The notes under the pieces are model-generated. The model ran no database searches, had not been told where the DNA came from, and worked only from the letters and a program-made list of their open reading frames with translations. Position numbers and translations under genes: made by a program. Positions 1-11,493 of a stretch of DNA of 64,000 bases are shown in pieces; position 1 is the first letter of the stretch; every line of letters begins with the position of its first letter. The DNA comes from Streptomyces resistomycificus (lineage in GTDB: Bacteria; Actinomycetota; Actinomycetes; Streptomycetales; Streptomycetaceae). The DNA lies in the NCBI RefSeq assembly GCF_001514265.1, contig NZ_KQ948995.1, positions 124,001-188,000 of the forward strand, read 5' to 3'.

Positions 1-14
1 GGGTGAGAAACCGG

Positions 15-54
15 ACGGGTCCGGCACTCTCCCGTGGGAGTGTGCCGGACCCGT
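15..54 (-). terminator. Hairpin downstream of metK
   Basis: Two 19-nt arms (15-33 and 36-54) pair with a single mismatch; the top of the stem must open to leave a loop of about four bases. It starts 21 bases after the metK stop in the reading direction. No long T tract follows, which is usual for Streptomyces terminators. Confidence 0.8.
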
Positions 55-75
55 TGAGCAGTCAGGGGGATGGAC

Positions 76-1284
76 CTACAGCCCCGCGGCCTTCCGCAGC
101 GCGTCCACCCGGTCCGTCGTCTCCCACGTGAACTCGGGCAGCTCGCGGCCGAAGTGACCGTACGCCGCGGTGCGGGCGTAGATCGGGCGCAGCAGGTCGA
201 GGTCGCGGATGATGGCGGCCGGACGCAGGTCGAAGACCTCGTCGATGGCCTTCTCGATCTTCTCGGTGTCGATCTTGGCGGTACCGAAGGTCTCCACGAA
301 CAGGCCGACCGGCTCGGCCTTGCCGATCGCGTACGCCACCTGCACCTCGCAGCGCGAGGCCAGACCCGCGGCGACCACGTTCTTGGCGACCCAGCGCATC
401 GCGTACGCCGCCGAACGGTCCACCTTGGACGGGTCCTTGCCGGAGAACGCGCCGCCACCGTGGCGGGCCATGCCGCCGTACGTGTCGATGATGATCTTCC
501 GGCCGGTCAGACCCGCGTCACCCATCGGGCCGCCGATCTCGAAGCGGCCGGTGGGGTTCACCAGCAGCCGGTAGTTCTCGGTGTCGAGCTTGATGCCCTC
601 ATCGAGCAGCGCCTTCAGCTCCGGCTCGACGACGAACTCGCGGATGTCCGGGGCGAGCAGCGACTCCAGGTCGATGTCCGACGCGTGCTGCGAGGAGACC
701 ACCACCGTGTCCAGACGGACCGCCTTGTCACCGTCGTACTCGATGGTGACCTGGGTCTTTCCGTCCGGGCGCAGGTAGGGGATCGTGCCGTTCTTGCGGA
801 CCTCGGACAGGCGGCTGGACAGCCGGTGGGCGAGGAAGATCGGCAGCGGCATCAGGGTGGGGGTCTCGTCGGTGGCGTAACCGAACATCAGACCCTGGTC
901 ACCCGCGCCCTGGCGGTCCAGCTCGTCCTCGTCGCCCTCGACCCGGGACTCGTAGGCGGTGTCGACGCCCTGGGCGATGTCCGGGGACTGTGCGCCGATG
1001 GACACCGAGACACCGCAGGAGGCGCCGTCGAAGCCCTTCTTCGAGGAGTCGTAGCCGATCTCCAGGATCTTGTCGCGGACCAGCTGGGCGATCGGTGCGT
1101 AGGCCTTGGTCGTGACCTCACCGGCCACGTGCACCAGGCCGGTCGTGATCAGCGTCTCGACGGCGACGCGAGAGGTCGGGTCCTCGCGCAGAAGCGCGTC
1201 GAGAATGGTGTCGCTGATCTGGTCAGCGATCTTGTCGGGGTGGCCCTCGGTCACAGACTCCGAGGTGAACAGGCGACGGGACAC
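76..1284 (-). CDS. metK: S-adenosylmethionine synthetase
   Basis: Makes S-adenosylmethionine from methionine and ATP in the cytoplasm, supplying methyl groups for metabolism and antibiotic pathways. The 402-residue protein has the family N-terminus SRRLFTSESVTEGHPDKIAD, the GAGDQGLMFGYATDE segment and the GGGAFSGKDPSKVDRSAAY loop. The frame stays open far upstream, but homology begins at the GTG at 1284, which follows a GGGAG ribosome site, so that start was chosen. It is the last gene of a minus-strand series after coaBC, separated by a 238-bp gap, so it probably has its own promoter. I saw no SAM riboswitch core in that gap. Confidence 0.97.
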   Translation of the reverse strand: MSRRLFTSESVTEGHPDKIADQISDTILDALLREDPTSRVAVETLITTGLVHVAGEVTTKAYAPIAQLVRDKILEIGYDSSKKGFDGASCGVSVSIGAQSPDIAQGVDTAYESRVEGDEDELDRQGAGDQGLMFGYATDETPTLMPLPIFLAHRLSSRLSEVRKNGTIPYLRPDGKTQVTIEYDGDKAVRLDTVVVSSQHASDIDLESLLAPDIREFVVEPELKALLDEGIKLDTENYRLLVNPTGRFEIGGPMGDAGLTGRKIIIDTYGGMARHGGGAFSGKDPSKVDRSAAYAMRWVAKNVVAAGLASRCEVQVAYAIGKAEPVGLFVETFGTAKIDTEKIEKAIDEVFDLRPAAIIRDLDLLRPIYARTAAYGHFGRELPEFTWETTDRVDALRKAAGL

Positions 1285-1522
1285 AACGCTCCCTGGGGTT
1301 GCAGCGGCTGCTGGCTGATCATGGGCGGACGGGACGGGGGCTGCGCCCGGCGTCGTCCGAGAACAGTTTATCGGTCGCGCTCGGCCGACGGCCCCCCTGT
1401 CTCGCCTCTCGGGAGGGCTGTGACCTGCGGCACGGGCATTCTGCCCGGTCCCGAGCGGGCTTGGCCAGGGGGCCACGCCCCAATGTGTGAGGTTTGGGGG
1501 GAGCGCGAAACGAATGAAACAT

Positions 1523-2725
1523 TCACCCCAGCCGTGCGACCACCAGGTCCCACACGGTTTCGGCCAGGGCTTCCTTCGGGCCGTACGGCACCGGGGTCTC
1601 ACTGCCGTCGGCGCCCAGCACCACCGCCTCGTTCTCCTCCGAGCCGAAGGTCTTGCGCTCCCCCACCTCGTTCACCACGAGGAGGTCACAGCCCTTGCGC
1701 CGGAGCTTCGTGCGCCCGTTGGCCAGCACGTCGTCCGTCTCGGCGGCGAAGCCGACGACCACCTGGCCGGGGCGGGCGCGGTCGGCCGAGATCTCCGCGA
1801 GGATGTCCGGATTCCGTACGAGGACGACGGGGTCCGGGTCCTGACCGTCCCTCTTCTTGATCTTGCCGGCCGCGTAGGTCTCGGGCCGGAAGTCGGCGAC
1901 CGCCGCGGCCATGACGACCGCGTCCGCGTCCGCGGCGGCCTTCACCACCGCCTCGCGCAGCTGTACGGCGGTCCCGACGGGGACGACGTCCACGCCGGCC
2001 GGGTCGGGCAGACCGGTGTTGGCGGCCACCAGCGTGACCCGGGCGCCCCGCGCGGCGGCGGTTCGGGCGAGGGCGTATCCCTGCTTGCCGGAGGAGCGGT
2101 TGCCGAGGAAGCGGACCGGGTCGAGGGGCTCGCGGGTGCCGCCGGCGCTGACGACGACATGCCGCCCGGTGAGGTCCGGCTCCGTCACGCCTCTGGCCAG
2201 CACACGGCGGCAGACCTCGAAGATCTCGGCGGGATCGGGCAGCCGGCCCTTGCCGGTGTCGACGCCGGTGAGGCGGCCGACGGCCGGCTCGATGACGACC
2301 GCGCCCCGGCGGCGCAGTGTCGCCACGTTCTCCTGGGTGGCCGGGTGCTCCCACATCTCGGTGTGCATGGCGGGGGCGAAGACGACCGGACAACGGGCGG
2401 TGAGCAGGGTGTTGGTGAGCAGGTCGTCGGCGAGGCCGTGGGCCGCCTTGGCGAGCGTGTCCGCGGTGGCCGGGGCGACGACCACCAGGTCGGCGTGCTG
2501 GCCGATGCGGACGTGCGGCACCTCGTGGACGTCGTCCCAGACCTCGGTCGAGACCGGCTTGCCGGAGAGCGCGGACCAGGTGGCGGCTCCGACGAAGTGC
2601 AGGGCCGAGGCGGTCGGCACCACCCGGACGTCGTGCCCGGACTCGGTCAGTCTGCGCAGCAGCTCACAGGCCTTGTACGCGGCGATGCCACCGCTGACCC
2701 CGAGAACGACCTTCGGCTTGTCCAC
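1523..2725 (-). CDS. coaBC: Bifunctional phosphopantothenoylcysteine decarboxylase / phosphopantothenate-cysteine ligase
   Basis: Performs two consecutive steps of coenzyme A synthesis: ligation of cysteine to 4'-phosphopantothenate and decarboxylation to 4'-phosphopantetheine. The 400-residue protein has the N-terminal flavodoxin-like CoaC domain (VVLGVSGGIAAYKACELL; PAMHTEMW with the substrate-binding Met; TGKGRLPDP) and the C-terminal CoaB domain from about residue 185 (VVSAGGTREPLDPVRFLGN). The GTG at 2725 follows GGGGAGAG and puts the family's DKPKVVLGVSGG at the N-terminus; an upstream GTG at 2740 is less likely. The rpoZ gene lies upstream across a hairpin, so metK, coaBC and rpoZ-gmk may be separate transcripts. 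Confidence 0.96.
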   Translation of the reverse strand: MDKPKVVLGVSGGIAAYKACELLRRLTESGHDVRVVPTASALHFVGAATWSALSGKPVSTEVWDDVHEVPHVRIGQHADLVVVAPATADTLAKAAHGLADDLLTNTLLTARCPVVFAPAMHTEMWEHPATQENVATLRRRGAVVIEPAVGRLTGVDTGKGRLPDPAEIFEVCRRVLARGVTEPDLTGRHVVVSAGGTREPLDPVRFLGNRSSGKQGYALARTAAARGARVTLVAANTGLPDPAGVDVVPVGTAVQLREAVVKAAADADAVVMAAAVADFRPETYAAGKIKKRDGQDPDPVVLVRNPDILAEISADRARPGQVVVGFAAETDDVLANGRTKLRRKGCDLLVVNEVGERKTFGSEENEAVVLGADGSETPVPYGPKEALAETVWDLVVARLG

Positions 2726-2786
2726 CGTCTCTCCCCGCACGTCGGAAACGTACGACGCGGCTCCCGCCGTACGACTCCATCACACA

Positions 2787-2821
2787 CCACAGGCCCGACA
2801 GTCGTGCTGCCGGGCCTGTGG
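2787..2821 (-). terminator. Hairpin between rpoZ and coaBC
   Basis: A 15-nt stem with one mismatch (2787-2801 with 2807-2821) begins 25 bases after the rpoZ stop. It probably ends or reduces rpoZ-gmk transcription before coaBC. Confidence 0.65.
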
Positions 2822-2846
2822 AAAAGCTCATCGCAAGCTGAAAATA

Positions 2847-3119
2847 CTACTGCGCCGGGCCCTCGATGGCCTCGGACGTCAGCAGACCCGCGTTGATCTC
2901 ACGCAGGGCGATCGACAGCGGCTTCTCGTGGACGTGGGTGTCGACGAGCGGACCGACGTACTCGAGGAGGCCCTCGCCGAGCTGCGAGTAGTACGCGTTG
3001 ATCTGGCGGGCCCGCTTGGCCGCGTAGATCACGAGGCTGTACTTCGAGTCCGTGGCCTCGAGAAGCTCGTCGATCGGCGGGTTGATGATGCCCTCGGGCG
3101 CGGAGATGGAAGAGGACAC
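2847..3119 (-). CDS. rpoZ: RNA polymerase omega subunit
   Basis: Omega subunit of RNA polymerase, which helps beta-prime fold and assemble. The 90-residue protein contains the family core with IINPPIDELLEATDSKYSLV and YAAKRARQINAYYSQLGEG. It starts with GTG at 3119, preceded by a GGAAGGTAGAG ribosome-site region. The gmk stop lies 38 bases upstream, the standard bacterial gmk-rpoZ pairing, so the two are probably cotranscribed. In Streptomyces omega is known to affect differentiation and antibiotic production. Confidence 0.95.
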   Translation of the reverse strand: MSSSISAPEGIINPPIDELLEATDSKYSLVIYAAKRARQINAYYSQLGEGLLEYVGPLVDTHVHEKPLSIALREINAGLLTSEAIEGPAQ

Positions 3120-3157
3120 GCTCTACCTTCCGATGGATGGGAAAAGATCAGTCATGA

Positions 3158-3715
3158 TCACACAACTTTCATCAAGGCTAGCAGCTCGCGCGCTACATCC
3201 TCGACGGAGGTGTTGACCAGGGTCACGTCGAACTCCGGCTCGGCCGCCAGTTCGACCTTGGCCGCCTTCAGGCGGCGCTCGATCACCTCGGGCGGCTCGG
3301 TGCCCCGTCCGGTGAGTCTGCGCACGAGTTCCTCCCAGGAGGGAGGAGCCAGGAACACCAGCTGGGCGTCCTTCATGGAGTCACGGACCTGCCGGGCGCC
3401 CTGGAGATCGATCTCCAGGAGCACGGGCTCGCCCGCCTCCAGGCGCTCCAGCACGGCCGCACGCGGCGTGCCGTAGCGGTTGCCGGCGAATTCGGCCCAC
3501 TCCAGCAGCTCACCGTTGGCGATCAGCTTGTCCATCTCCTCGTCGGTGACGAAGAAGTACTGGACCCCGTGCTTCTCCCCGGGGCGGGGCTTGCGGGTCG
3601 TCGCCGACACCGAGAGCCAGACCTCGGGGTGTTCCTTGCGCATATGAGCGACGACCGTGCTCTTGCCGACCCCGGAGGGGCCGGAGAGCACGGTCAGCCG
3701 CGGACGTTCACTCAT
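3158..3715 (-). CDS. gmk: Guanylate kinase
   Basis: Phosphorylates GMP to GDP with ATP, linking purine synthesis and salvage to GTP and to ppGpp precursors. The 185-residue protein carries the P-loop GPSGVGKST near the N-terminus, the GMP-binding segment SVSATTRKPRPGEKHGVQY, and LLEIDLQGARQVR. The ATG at 3715 leaves only six residues before the first beta strand; some family members start a little further upstream. It lies between the host-factor gene and rpoZ, all on the minus strand. Confidence 0.96.
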   Translation of the reverse strand: MSERPRLTVLSGPSGVGKSTVVAHMRKEHPEVWLSVSATTRKPRPGEKHGVQYFFVTDEEMDKLIANGELLEWAEFAGNRYGTPRAAVLERLEAGEPVLLEIDLQGARQVRDSMKDAQLVFLAPPSWEELVRRLTGRGTEPPEVIERRLKAAKVELAAEPEFDVTLVNTSVEDVARELLALMKVV

Positions 3716-3758
3716 GCAGCGATTATTCCAGCAATCCCGGAGTGCCCGGGACTCCCTT

Positions 3759-3787
3759 CCCGGAGTACCCCTCGGGGTACCCCCCGG
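3759..3787 (-). terminator. Hairpin after the host-factor gene
   Basis: The arms GTACCCC (3765-3771) and GGGGTAC (3774-3780), extended by the flanking CCCGG and CCCGGG blocks, form a compact GC-rich hairpin a few bases after the mihF stop. It separates mihF from gmk. Confidence 0.6.
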
Positions 3788-3789
3788 GA

Positions 3790-4113
3790 TCAGGAGCCGG
3801 TGCTGCCGAACTCACGCTCCAGGGAAGCGATCTGGTTGGAACCGAGGCCGCGTACACGACGGCTCTCGGAGATGCCGAGTCGCTCCATGATCTGCTTGGC
3901 GCGGACCTTGCCCACGCCAGGCAGCGACTCGAGCAGGGCGGAGACCTTCATCTTGCCGATGACGTCGTTCTCCTGGCCCTGCTTGATGACCTCATGCAGG
4001 GAGGCGCCGGAGTGCTTGAGTCGATTCTTGACCTCGGCCCGCTCCCGGCGAGCCGCGGCGGCCTTTTCGAGCGCGGCTGCGCGCTGTTCAGGGGTAAGGG
4101 GCGGAAGAGCCAC
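3790..4113 (-). CDS. mihF: Actinobacterial integration host factor (sIHF)
   Basis: Nucleoid-associated DNA-binding protein of the mIHF/sIHF family, unrelated in fold to E. coli IHF. In Streptomyces it affects chromosome compaction, sporulation and secondary metabolism. The 107-residue product is basic, with the helix-two-turn-helix segment LLESLPGVGKVRAKQIMERL and the C-terminal lid GLGSNQIASLEREF. The start is the GTG at 4113, after GAGGTGA; the frame is open upstream, but homology stops at VALPPLTPEQR. The sequence looks the same as the S. coelicolor protein as I remember it. Confidence 0.95.
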   Translation of the reverse strand: MALPPLTPEQRAAALEKAAAARRERAEVKNRLKHSGASLHEVIKQGQENDVIGKMKVSALLESLPGVGKVRAKQIMERLGISESRRVRGLGSNQIASLEREFGSTGS

Positions 4114-4208
4114 GCCTACGTCACCTCGGATGTCGAACTGTCGGATACGGACCGGTGAGGAACCTAGTCGCCCCACACCTGGGGAGCTACGAGCAACACG
4201 CTTGCCCG

Positions 4209-4262
4209 TTCTCCCCCACTGCCTTAAAAGCGTGGGAGGTGCCCCCACTCGTCGGAGACTAG
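4209..4262. repeat. Streptomyces dispersed intergenic repeat
   Basis: On the minus strand this reads GAGTGGGGGCACCTCCC, then ACGCTTTTAAGGC, then AGTGGGGGAG. The CTCCC/GGGAG blocks can fold, and the AT-containing centre is unlike the surroundings. I recall closely similar elements in many Streptomyces intergenic regions, but that is memory, not a search. It lies in the gap upstream of mihF and would be in its 5' leader if the suggested promoter is right. Confidence 0.55.
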
Positions 4263-4284
4263 CGGCCAAGTCCGCCAGAGTCAG
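4256..4284 (-). promoter_or_regulatory. Possible mihF promoter; 332-bp gap between pyrF and mihF
   Basis: CTGACT (4279-4284) and TAGTCT (4256-4261) are separated by 17 bases on the minus strand, a reasonable vegetative-type promoter for mihF with a leader of about 135 nt. The gap 4114-4445 otherwise holds the dispersed repeat and no gene I can support. A stretch near 4320-4360 is relatively AT-rich and could hold a second promoter. Confidence 0.35.
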
Positions 4285-4445
4285 CGAGAACAGCGGAAAA
4301 GTCCTGGTCAGCCTCCGTCAGGACGGACATTTCAGACATAATGCCCCGGATTTGAGAATGTATTCAGGCTCAAGTCGACTCCGAGCCACTCATCGGAGGA
4401 CTCGGGCGACCGGCTCGAACGCCGGCGACGACCGTCACGAAAGCC

Positions 4446-5285
4446 TCAGACGGCTGCGACGGCGGCCCTGATCTCCTCCGCGAACCGCTCCGCCGCGGCG
4501 CGCAGCGCTGCCACGTCGGGACCGTGCCGCAGCACACCCCGGCTGACGTTCGGCACGACGTTGCGCACGGCGGTGCCGAACACCCCGGGCAGGTCGGCCG
4601 GGGTGGCCCCCTGGGCGCCGATGCCGGGCGCCAGCAGCGGGCCGTTGATGTCCAGGTCGTACGACGACAGGTCGCCGAGCGTGGCGCCCACGACGGCCCC
4701 GAAGGACCCCAGGGGCCTCTCTCCCGCGTTCTCGGCCGTCAGGTGGGCCAGGATCGTCGCTCCGACGTCCCGGCCGTCCGGGCGGACGGCGTGCTGGATC
4801 TCGCCGCCCTCCGGGTTCGAGGTCAGCGCGAGCACGAACAGTCCGGTCCCGTTCTCCCGCGCGAGCTCGACGGCCGGCGCCAGCGAGCCGTAGCCGAGGT
4901 ACGGCGAGACGGTCAGCGCGTCGGAGAAGAGCGGGGCGTCCTTGTGGAGGAAGGACTCGGCGTACGCGGCCATGGTCGAGCCGATGTCGCCGCGCTTGGC
5001 GTCCATCACGACCAGCGCGCCGGCCTCCCGCGCCTCGGCGACCGACTTCTCCAGGACGGCGACACCGCGCGACCCGAAGCGCTCGAAGAAGGCGCTCTGC
5101 GGCTTGAGGACGGCGACCCGGTCCGCCATCGCCTCCACGACCGTACGGCTGAACCGCTCCAGGCCCGCCACGTCGTCGTTCAGACCCCACTCGGTGAGCA
5201 GGGAGGCGTGCGGGTCGATGCCGACGCACAGGGGGCCGCGCTCGTCCATGGAGCGGCGCAGCCGGGCACCGAAGGACTCGATCAT
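4446..5285 (-). CDS. pyrF: Orotidine 5'-phosphate decarboxylase
   Basis: Last step of UMP synthesis: decarboxylates orotidine monophosphate to UMP. The 279-residue protein belongs to the longer actinobacterial/PyrF type 2 subfamily, with VVMDAKRGDIGST carrying the catalytic Asp-Lys pair and a conserved PGIGAQGATP phosphate-binding segment near the C-terminus. The start ATG shares ATGA with the pyrD stop, indicating translational coupling. It is the final gene of the pyrimidine run. Confidence 0.96.
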   Translation of the reverse strand: MIESFGARLRRSMDERGPLCVGIDPHASLLTEWGLNDDVAGLERFSRTVVEAMADRVAVLKPQSAFFERFGSRGVAVLEKSVAEAREAGALVVMDAKRGDIGSTMAAYAESFLHKDAPLFSDALTVSPYLGYGSLAPAVELARENGTGLFVLALTSNPEGGEIQHAVRPDGRDVGATILAHLTAENAGERPLGSFGAVVGATLGDLSSYDLDINGPLLAPGIGAQGATPADLPGVFGTAVRNVVPNVSRGVLRHGPDVAALRAAAERFAEEIRAAVAAV

Positions 5286-6388
5286 GCCGTCTTCCTCACG
5301 TCGGCGCCGACCGCGTCGGCGAGGCTCTCGTAGGGGCTCGTACGCAGGCGTGCGGCGAGTCCCTTGTGGATGGCGCGGCCCCAGAAGGGGCCTTCGTAGA
5401 CGAAGGCGCTGTAGCCCTGGACCAGGGTGGCGCCCGCCAGGATGCGCTGCCAGGCGTCCTCGGCGTTCTCGACTCCCCCGACGCCCACGAGGGTGATCCG
5501 GTCCCCCACGCGCGCGTAGAGGCGGCGCAGCACCTCCAGGGAGCGGGCCTTGAGCGGTGCCCCGGACAGCCCTCCGGTCTCCTTCACCAGGCCGGGGTCG
5601 CTGGTCAGGCCGAGTCCCTCGCGCGCGATGGTGGTGTTGGTGGCGATGATCCCGTCCAGGCCCAGTTCCACGGCCAGGTCCGCGACGGCGTCGACGTCCT
5701 CGTCGGCCAGGTCGGGCGCGATCTTCACCAGGAGCGGGACGCGGCGCGAGGTCACCGTGCGGTCGGCCGCCTCGCGGACGGCGCTCAGGAGGGGACGCAG
5801 GTGGTCCACCGCCTGCAGGTTGCGCAGCCCCGGGGTGTTCGGCGACGACACGTTCACGACCAGGTAGTCGGCGTACGGCGCCAGCCGCTCGGCCGACTTC
5901 ACGTAGTCGCCGACGGCCTCCTCCTCCGGGACCACCTTGGTCTTGCCGATGTTGACGCCGACGACCGTCCTGAAGACGGGCGTACGGGAGGCCAGGCGGG
6001 CGGCGACGGCCAGGGAGCCGTCGTTGTTGAAGCCCATGCGGTTGATCAGCGCGCGGTCCTTGACGAGCCGGAACAGCCGCTTCTTGGGGTTGCCCGACTG
6101 GGCCTCCCCCGTGACGGTGCCGATCTCGACGTGGTCGAAGCCGAGCATCGACATGCCGTCGATGGCGACGGCGTTCTTGTCGAAGCCGGCGGCGAGCCCG
6201 AAGGGGCCGTGCATCCGCAGCCCGAAGGCCTCCGTGCGCAGCTCCTTGTGGCGGGGCGCGAGGGCCGCCGCGACGAAGGTGCGCAGCACGGGGATGCGGA
6301 CGGCCAGCCGGATCCAGCGGAAGGCCAGGTAGTGGGCCTGCTCCGGGTCCATCCGGGTGAACACCAGGCGGAAGAAAAGCTTGTACAT
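5282..6388 (-). CDS. pyrD: Dihydroorotate dehydrogenase (quinone), class 2
   Basis: Oxidises dihydroorotate to orotate with FMN and passes electrons to the quinone pool. The 368-residue protein has the N-terminal amphipathic extension of class 2 enzymes (YKLFFRLVFTRMDPEQAHYL), which associates with the membrane. It also has INRMGFNNDG and VVNVSSPNTPGLRNLQ with the serine used as catalytic base in this class. A strong hairpin lies between it and carB, so pyrD-pyrF may get less transcript than the genes before it. It overlaps pyrF by four bases. Confidence 0.96.
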   Translation of the reverse strand: MYKLFFRLVFTRMDPEQAHYLAFRWIRLAVRIPVLRTFVAAALAPRHKELRTEAFGLRMHGPFGLAAGFDKNAVAIDGMSMLGFDHVEIGTVTGEAQSGNPKKRLFRLVKDRALINRMGFNNDGSLAVAARLASRTPVFRTVVGVNIGKTKVVPEEEAVGDYVKSAERLAPYADYLVVNVSSPNTPGLRNLQAVDHLRPLLSAVREAADRTVTSRRVPLLVKIAPDLADEDVDAVADLAVELGLDGIIATNTTIAREGLGLTSDPGLVKETGGLSGAPLKARSLEVLRRLYARVGDRITLVGVGGVENAEDAWQRILAGATLVQGYSAFVYEGPFWGRAIHKGLAARLRTSPYESLADAVGADVRKTA

Positions 6389-6425
6389 CTCTGCGTGTCC
6401 TCTAAAGCTCGATGCGCCTCATGAA

Positions 6426-6455
6426 GAGGGGGACACCGTTTCCGGTGTCCCCCTC
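6426..6455 (-). terminator. Hairpin between carB and pyrD
   Basis: Perfect 13-bp stem (6426-6438 with 6443-6455) and a TTTC loop, in the 74-bp gap inside the pyrimidine run. No T tract follows on the minus strand. It could be a partial terminator or an RNA-stabilising 3' end. Confidence 0.65.
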
Positions 6456-6462
6456 AGGGCTG

Positions 6463-9763
<3,301 letters not shown>

Positions 9764-9771
<8 letters not shown>

Positions 9772-10906
9772 GCTGGCCCTCCATCAGGGATACGAAGCGG
9801 TCGAACAGGTACGCGGCGTCGTGCGGGCCGGCTGCCGCTTCGGGGTGGTACTGGACGCTGAAGGCGGGGCGGTCGAGGAGCTGGAGCCCCTCCACCACGT
9901 TGTCGTTGAGGCACACGTGGGAGACCTCGGCGCGGCCGTAGGGGGTCTCGGCGGCCCCGTCGAGCGGGGCGTCGACGGCGAAGCCGTGGTTGTGCGCGGT
10001 GACCTCGACCTTGCCGGTCGTACGGTCCTGCACCGGCTGGTTGATGCCGCGGTGGCCGTACTTCAGCTTGTACGTGCCGAAGCCGAGGGCGCGGCCCAGG
10101 ATCTGGTTGCCGAAGCAGATGCCGAACAGGGGCGTGCCGCGCTCCAGGACGCCCTGCATGAGGGAGACCGGGTGGTCGGCGGTGGCCGGGTCGCCGGGCC
10201 CGTTGGAGAAGAACACACCGTCGGGCCGGACGGCGTAGACGTCCTCGATGCTCGCCGTCGCGGGCAGCACGTGCACCTCGATGCCGCGCTCGGCCATGCG
10301 GTGCGGGGTCATGCCCTTGATGCCGAGGTCCACGGCGGCGACGGTGAACTTCTTGTCGCCGATCGCGGGGACGACGTAGGGCTCCTTGGTGGCGACCTCG
10401 GCGGAGAGGTTCGCGCCCTTCATCTCGGGGGCCTGGCGCACCTCGCTGAGCATGGTGCCGTCGTCGGGGAGCGCGTTGCCGGAGAAGATGCCGACGCGCA
10501 TGGCGCCGCGCTCGCGCAGGTGGCGGGTGAGCGCGCGGGTGTCGATCCCGGAGATGCCGACCACGCCCTGCTCGCGCAGTTCGTCGTCGAGCGAGCGGCG
10601 GGAGCGCCAGTTGGACGGCACGCGCGCGGGGTCGCGCACGACGTATCCGGCGACCCAGATCCGCTTCGACTCGGGGTCCTCGTCGTTGACGCCGGTGTTG
10701 CCGACGTGCGGGGCGGTCATCACGACCACCTGGCGGTGGTACGACGGGTCGGTGAGGGTCTCCTGGTAGCCGGTCATGCCGGTGGAGAAGACGGCTTCGC
10801 CGAAGGTCACCCCCACGGCCCCGTAGGCGCGGCCGCGGAAGATCCGGCCGTCCTCCAGGACGAGTACCGCGGGAGCCTTGGCGGCTCCCCTTGTGGAGGT
10901 CGTCAT
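9764..10906 (-). CDS. carA: Carbamoyl-phosphate synthase small (glutaminase) subunit
   Basis: Glutamine amidotransferase subunit that releases ammonia and channels it to CarB. The 380-residue protein has the N-terminal CPSase domain (LVLEDGRIFRGRAYGAVG, TGMTGYQETLTDPSY) and the class I glutaminase domain with PLFGICFGNQILGRALG (nucleophile Cys) and SVQYHPEAAAGPHD (His-Glu). The ATG at 10906 shares ATGA with the PH-domain gene stop. An upstream in-frame start exists but would only overlap that gene. Confidence 0.97.
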
Positions 10907-11493
10907 CGTGCGCCTTCCGTTTCCGTTTTGTTGATCATTGAGTTGATGGCCTCGACCCACTCGTTGTGCTCGGCCGCGTGGTCGGAGCGGAACCCGGAGT
11001 CGATCAGCCTCTCGCCGTGTGCCCAGGTCACGATGAGGAGCCCGCCCTCGGTGAGGACCTTGCCGGCGATGCCCTTGTCGAGCCGGGCCTCACGCAGGAC
11101 CTCGCGAGGAACGAAGAAGTCCGCCGCTCCCGGGCGTACGACGTCCAGGCCCGCGTCCGTCAGCGTGAGCTCGACCCTGCTGCGGGTGCCCAGGCCGTGC
11201 GCCACGATGCGGTCCAGCCACTGTCCCGCGGTGGTGGAGCCGTGGTAGCGGCCGCTCATCGTCAGTCTCGCCTCGCCTGGCTCTTCCGGCGCGGCAGACA
11301 GCTCGGGCAGGTCACCCTGGAGGGTGCCGCGCCATTTCCAGCCCTCGCGCATCAGCCAGTAGACGAGCGCGACGAAGAGGGCGAGTCCGACGAGCCAGCC
11401 GACGCGGGCGGCCCAGTCGGTCACCTCGGCCGACTTCTGTTCGGCCGCGAGTGAGGCACCGAGTCCGGTCGTGAGCAGAGTTGCAGGTGTCAC
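10903..11493 (-). CDS. Membrane-anchored PH-like domain protein of the pyrimidine operon
   Basis: Function unknown. The 196-residue protein starts at the GTG at 11493. It has one strong membrane segment at about residues 31-48 (VGWLVGLALFVALVYWLM), then a soluble domain rich in beta-strand-like sequence that resembles bacterial pleckstrin-homology-like domains (GRYHGSTTAGQWLDRIVAHGL onwards). It overlaps pyrC by GTGA and carA by ATGA, so it is translated with the pathway enzymes. A gene in the same place exists between pyrC and carA in M. tuberculosis as I recall, so the link is old. It could tether or stabilise enzymes at the membrane, but nothing in the sequence shows that. Confidence 0.85.
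   Translation of the reverse strand: MTPATLLTTGLGASLAAEQKSAEVTDWAARVGWLVGLALFVALVYWLMREGWKWRGTLQGDLPELSAAPEEPGEARLTMSGRYHGSTTAGQWLDRIVAHGLGTRSRVELTLTDAGLDVVRPGAADFFVPREVLREARLDKGIAGKVLTEGGLLIVTWAHGERLIDSGFRSDHAAEHNEWVEAINSMINKTETEGAR

Noticed and set aside
1285..1522. Possible SAM riboswitch upstream of metK
   Set aside because: I looked for the conserved SAM-I/SAM-IV core (CCGGCAACC-type) and found none; only short GC hairpins are present.
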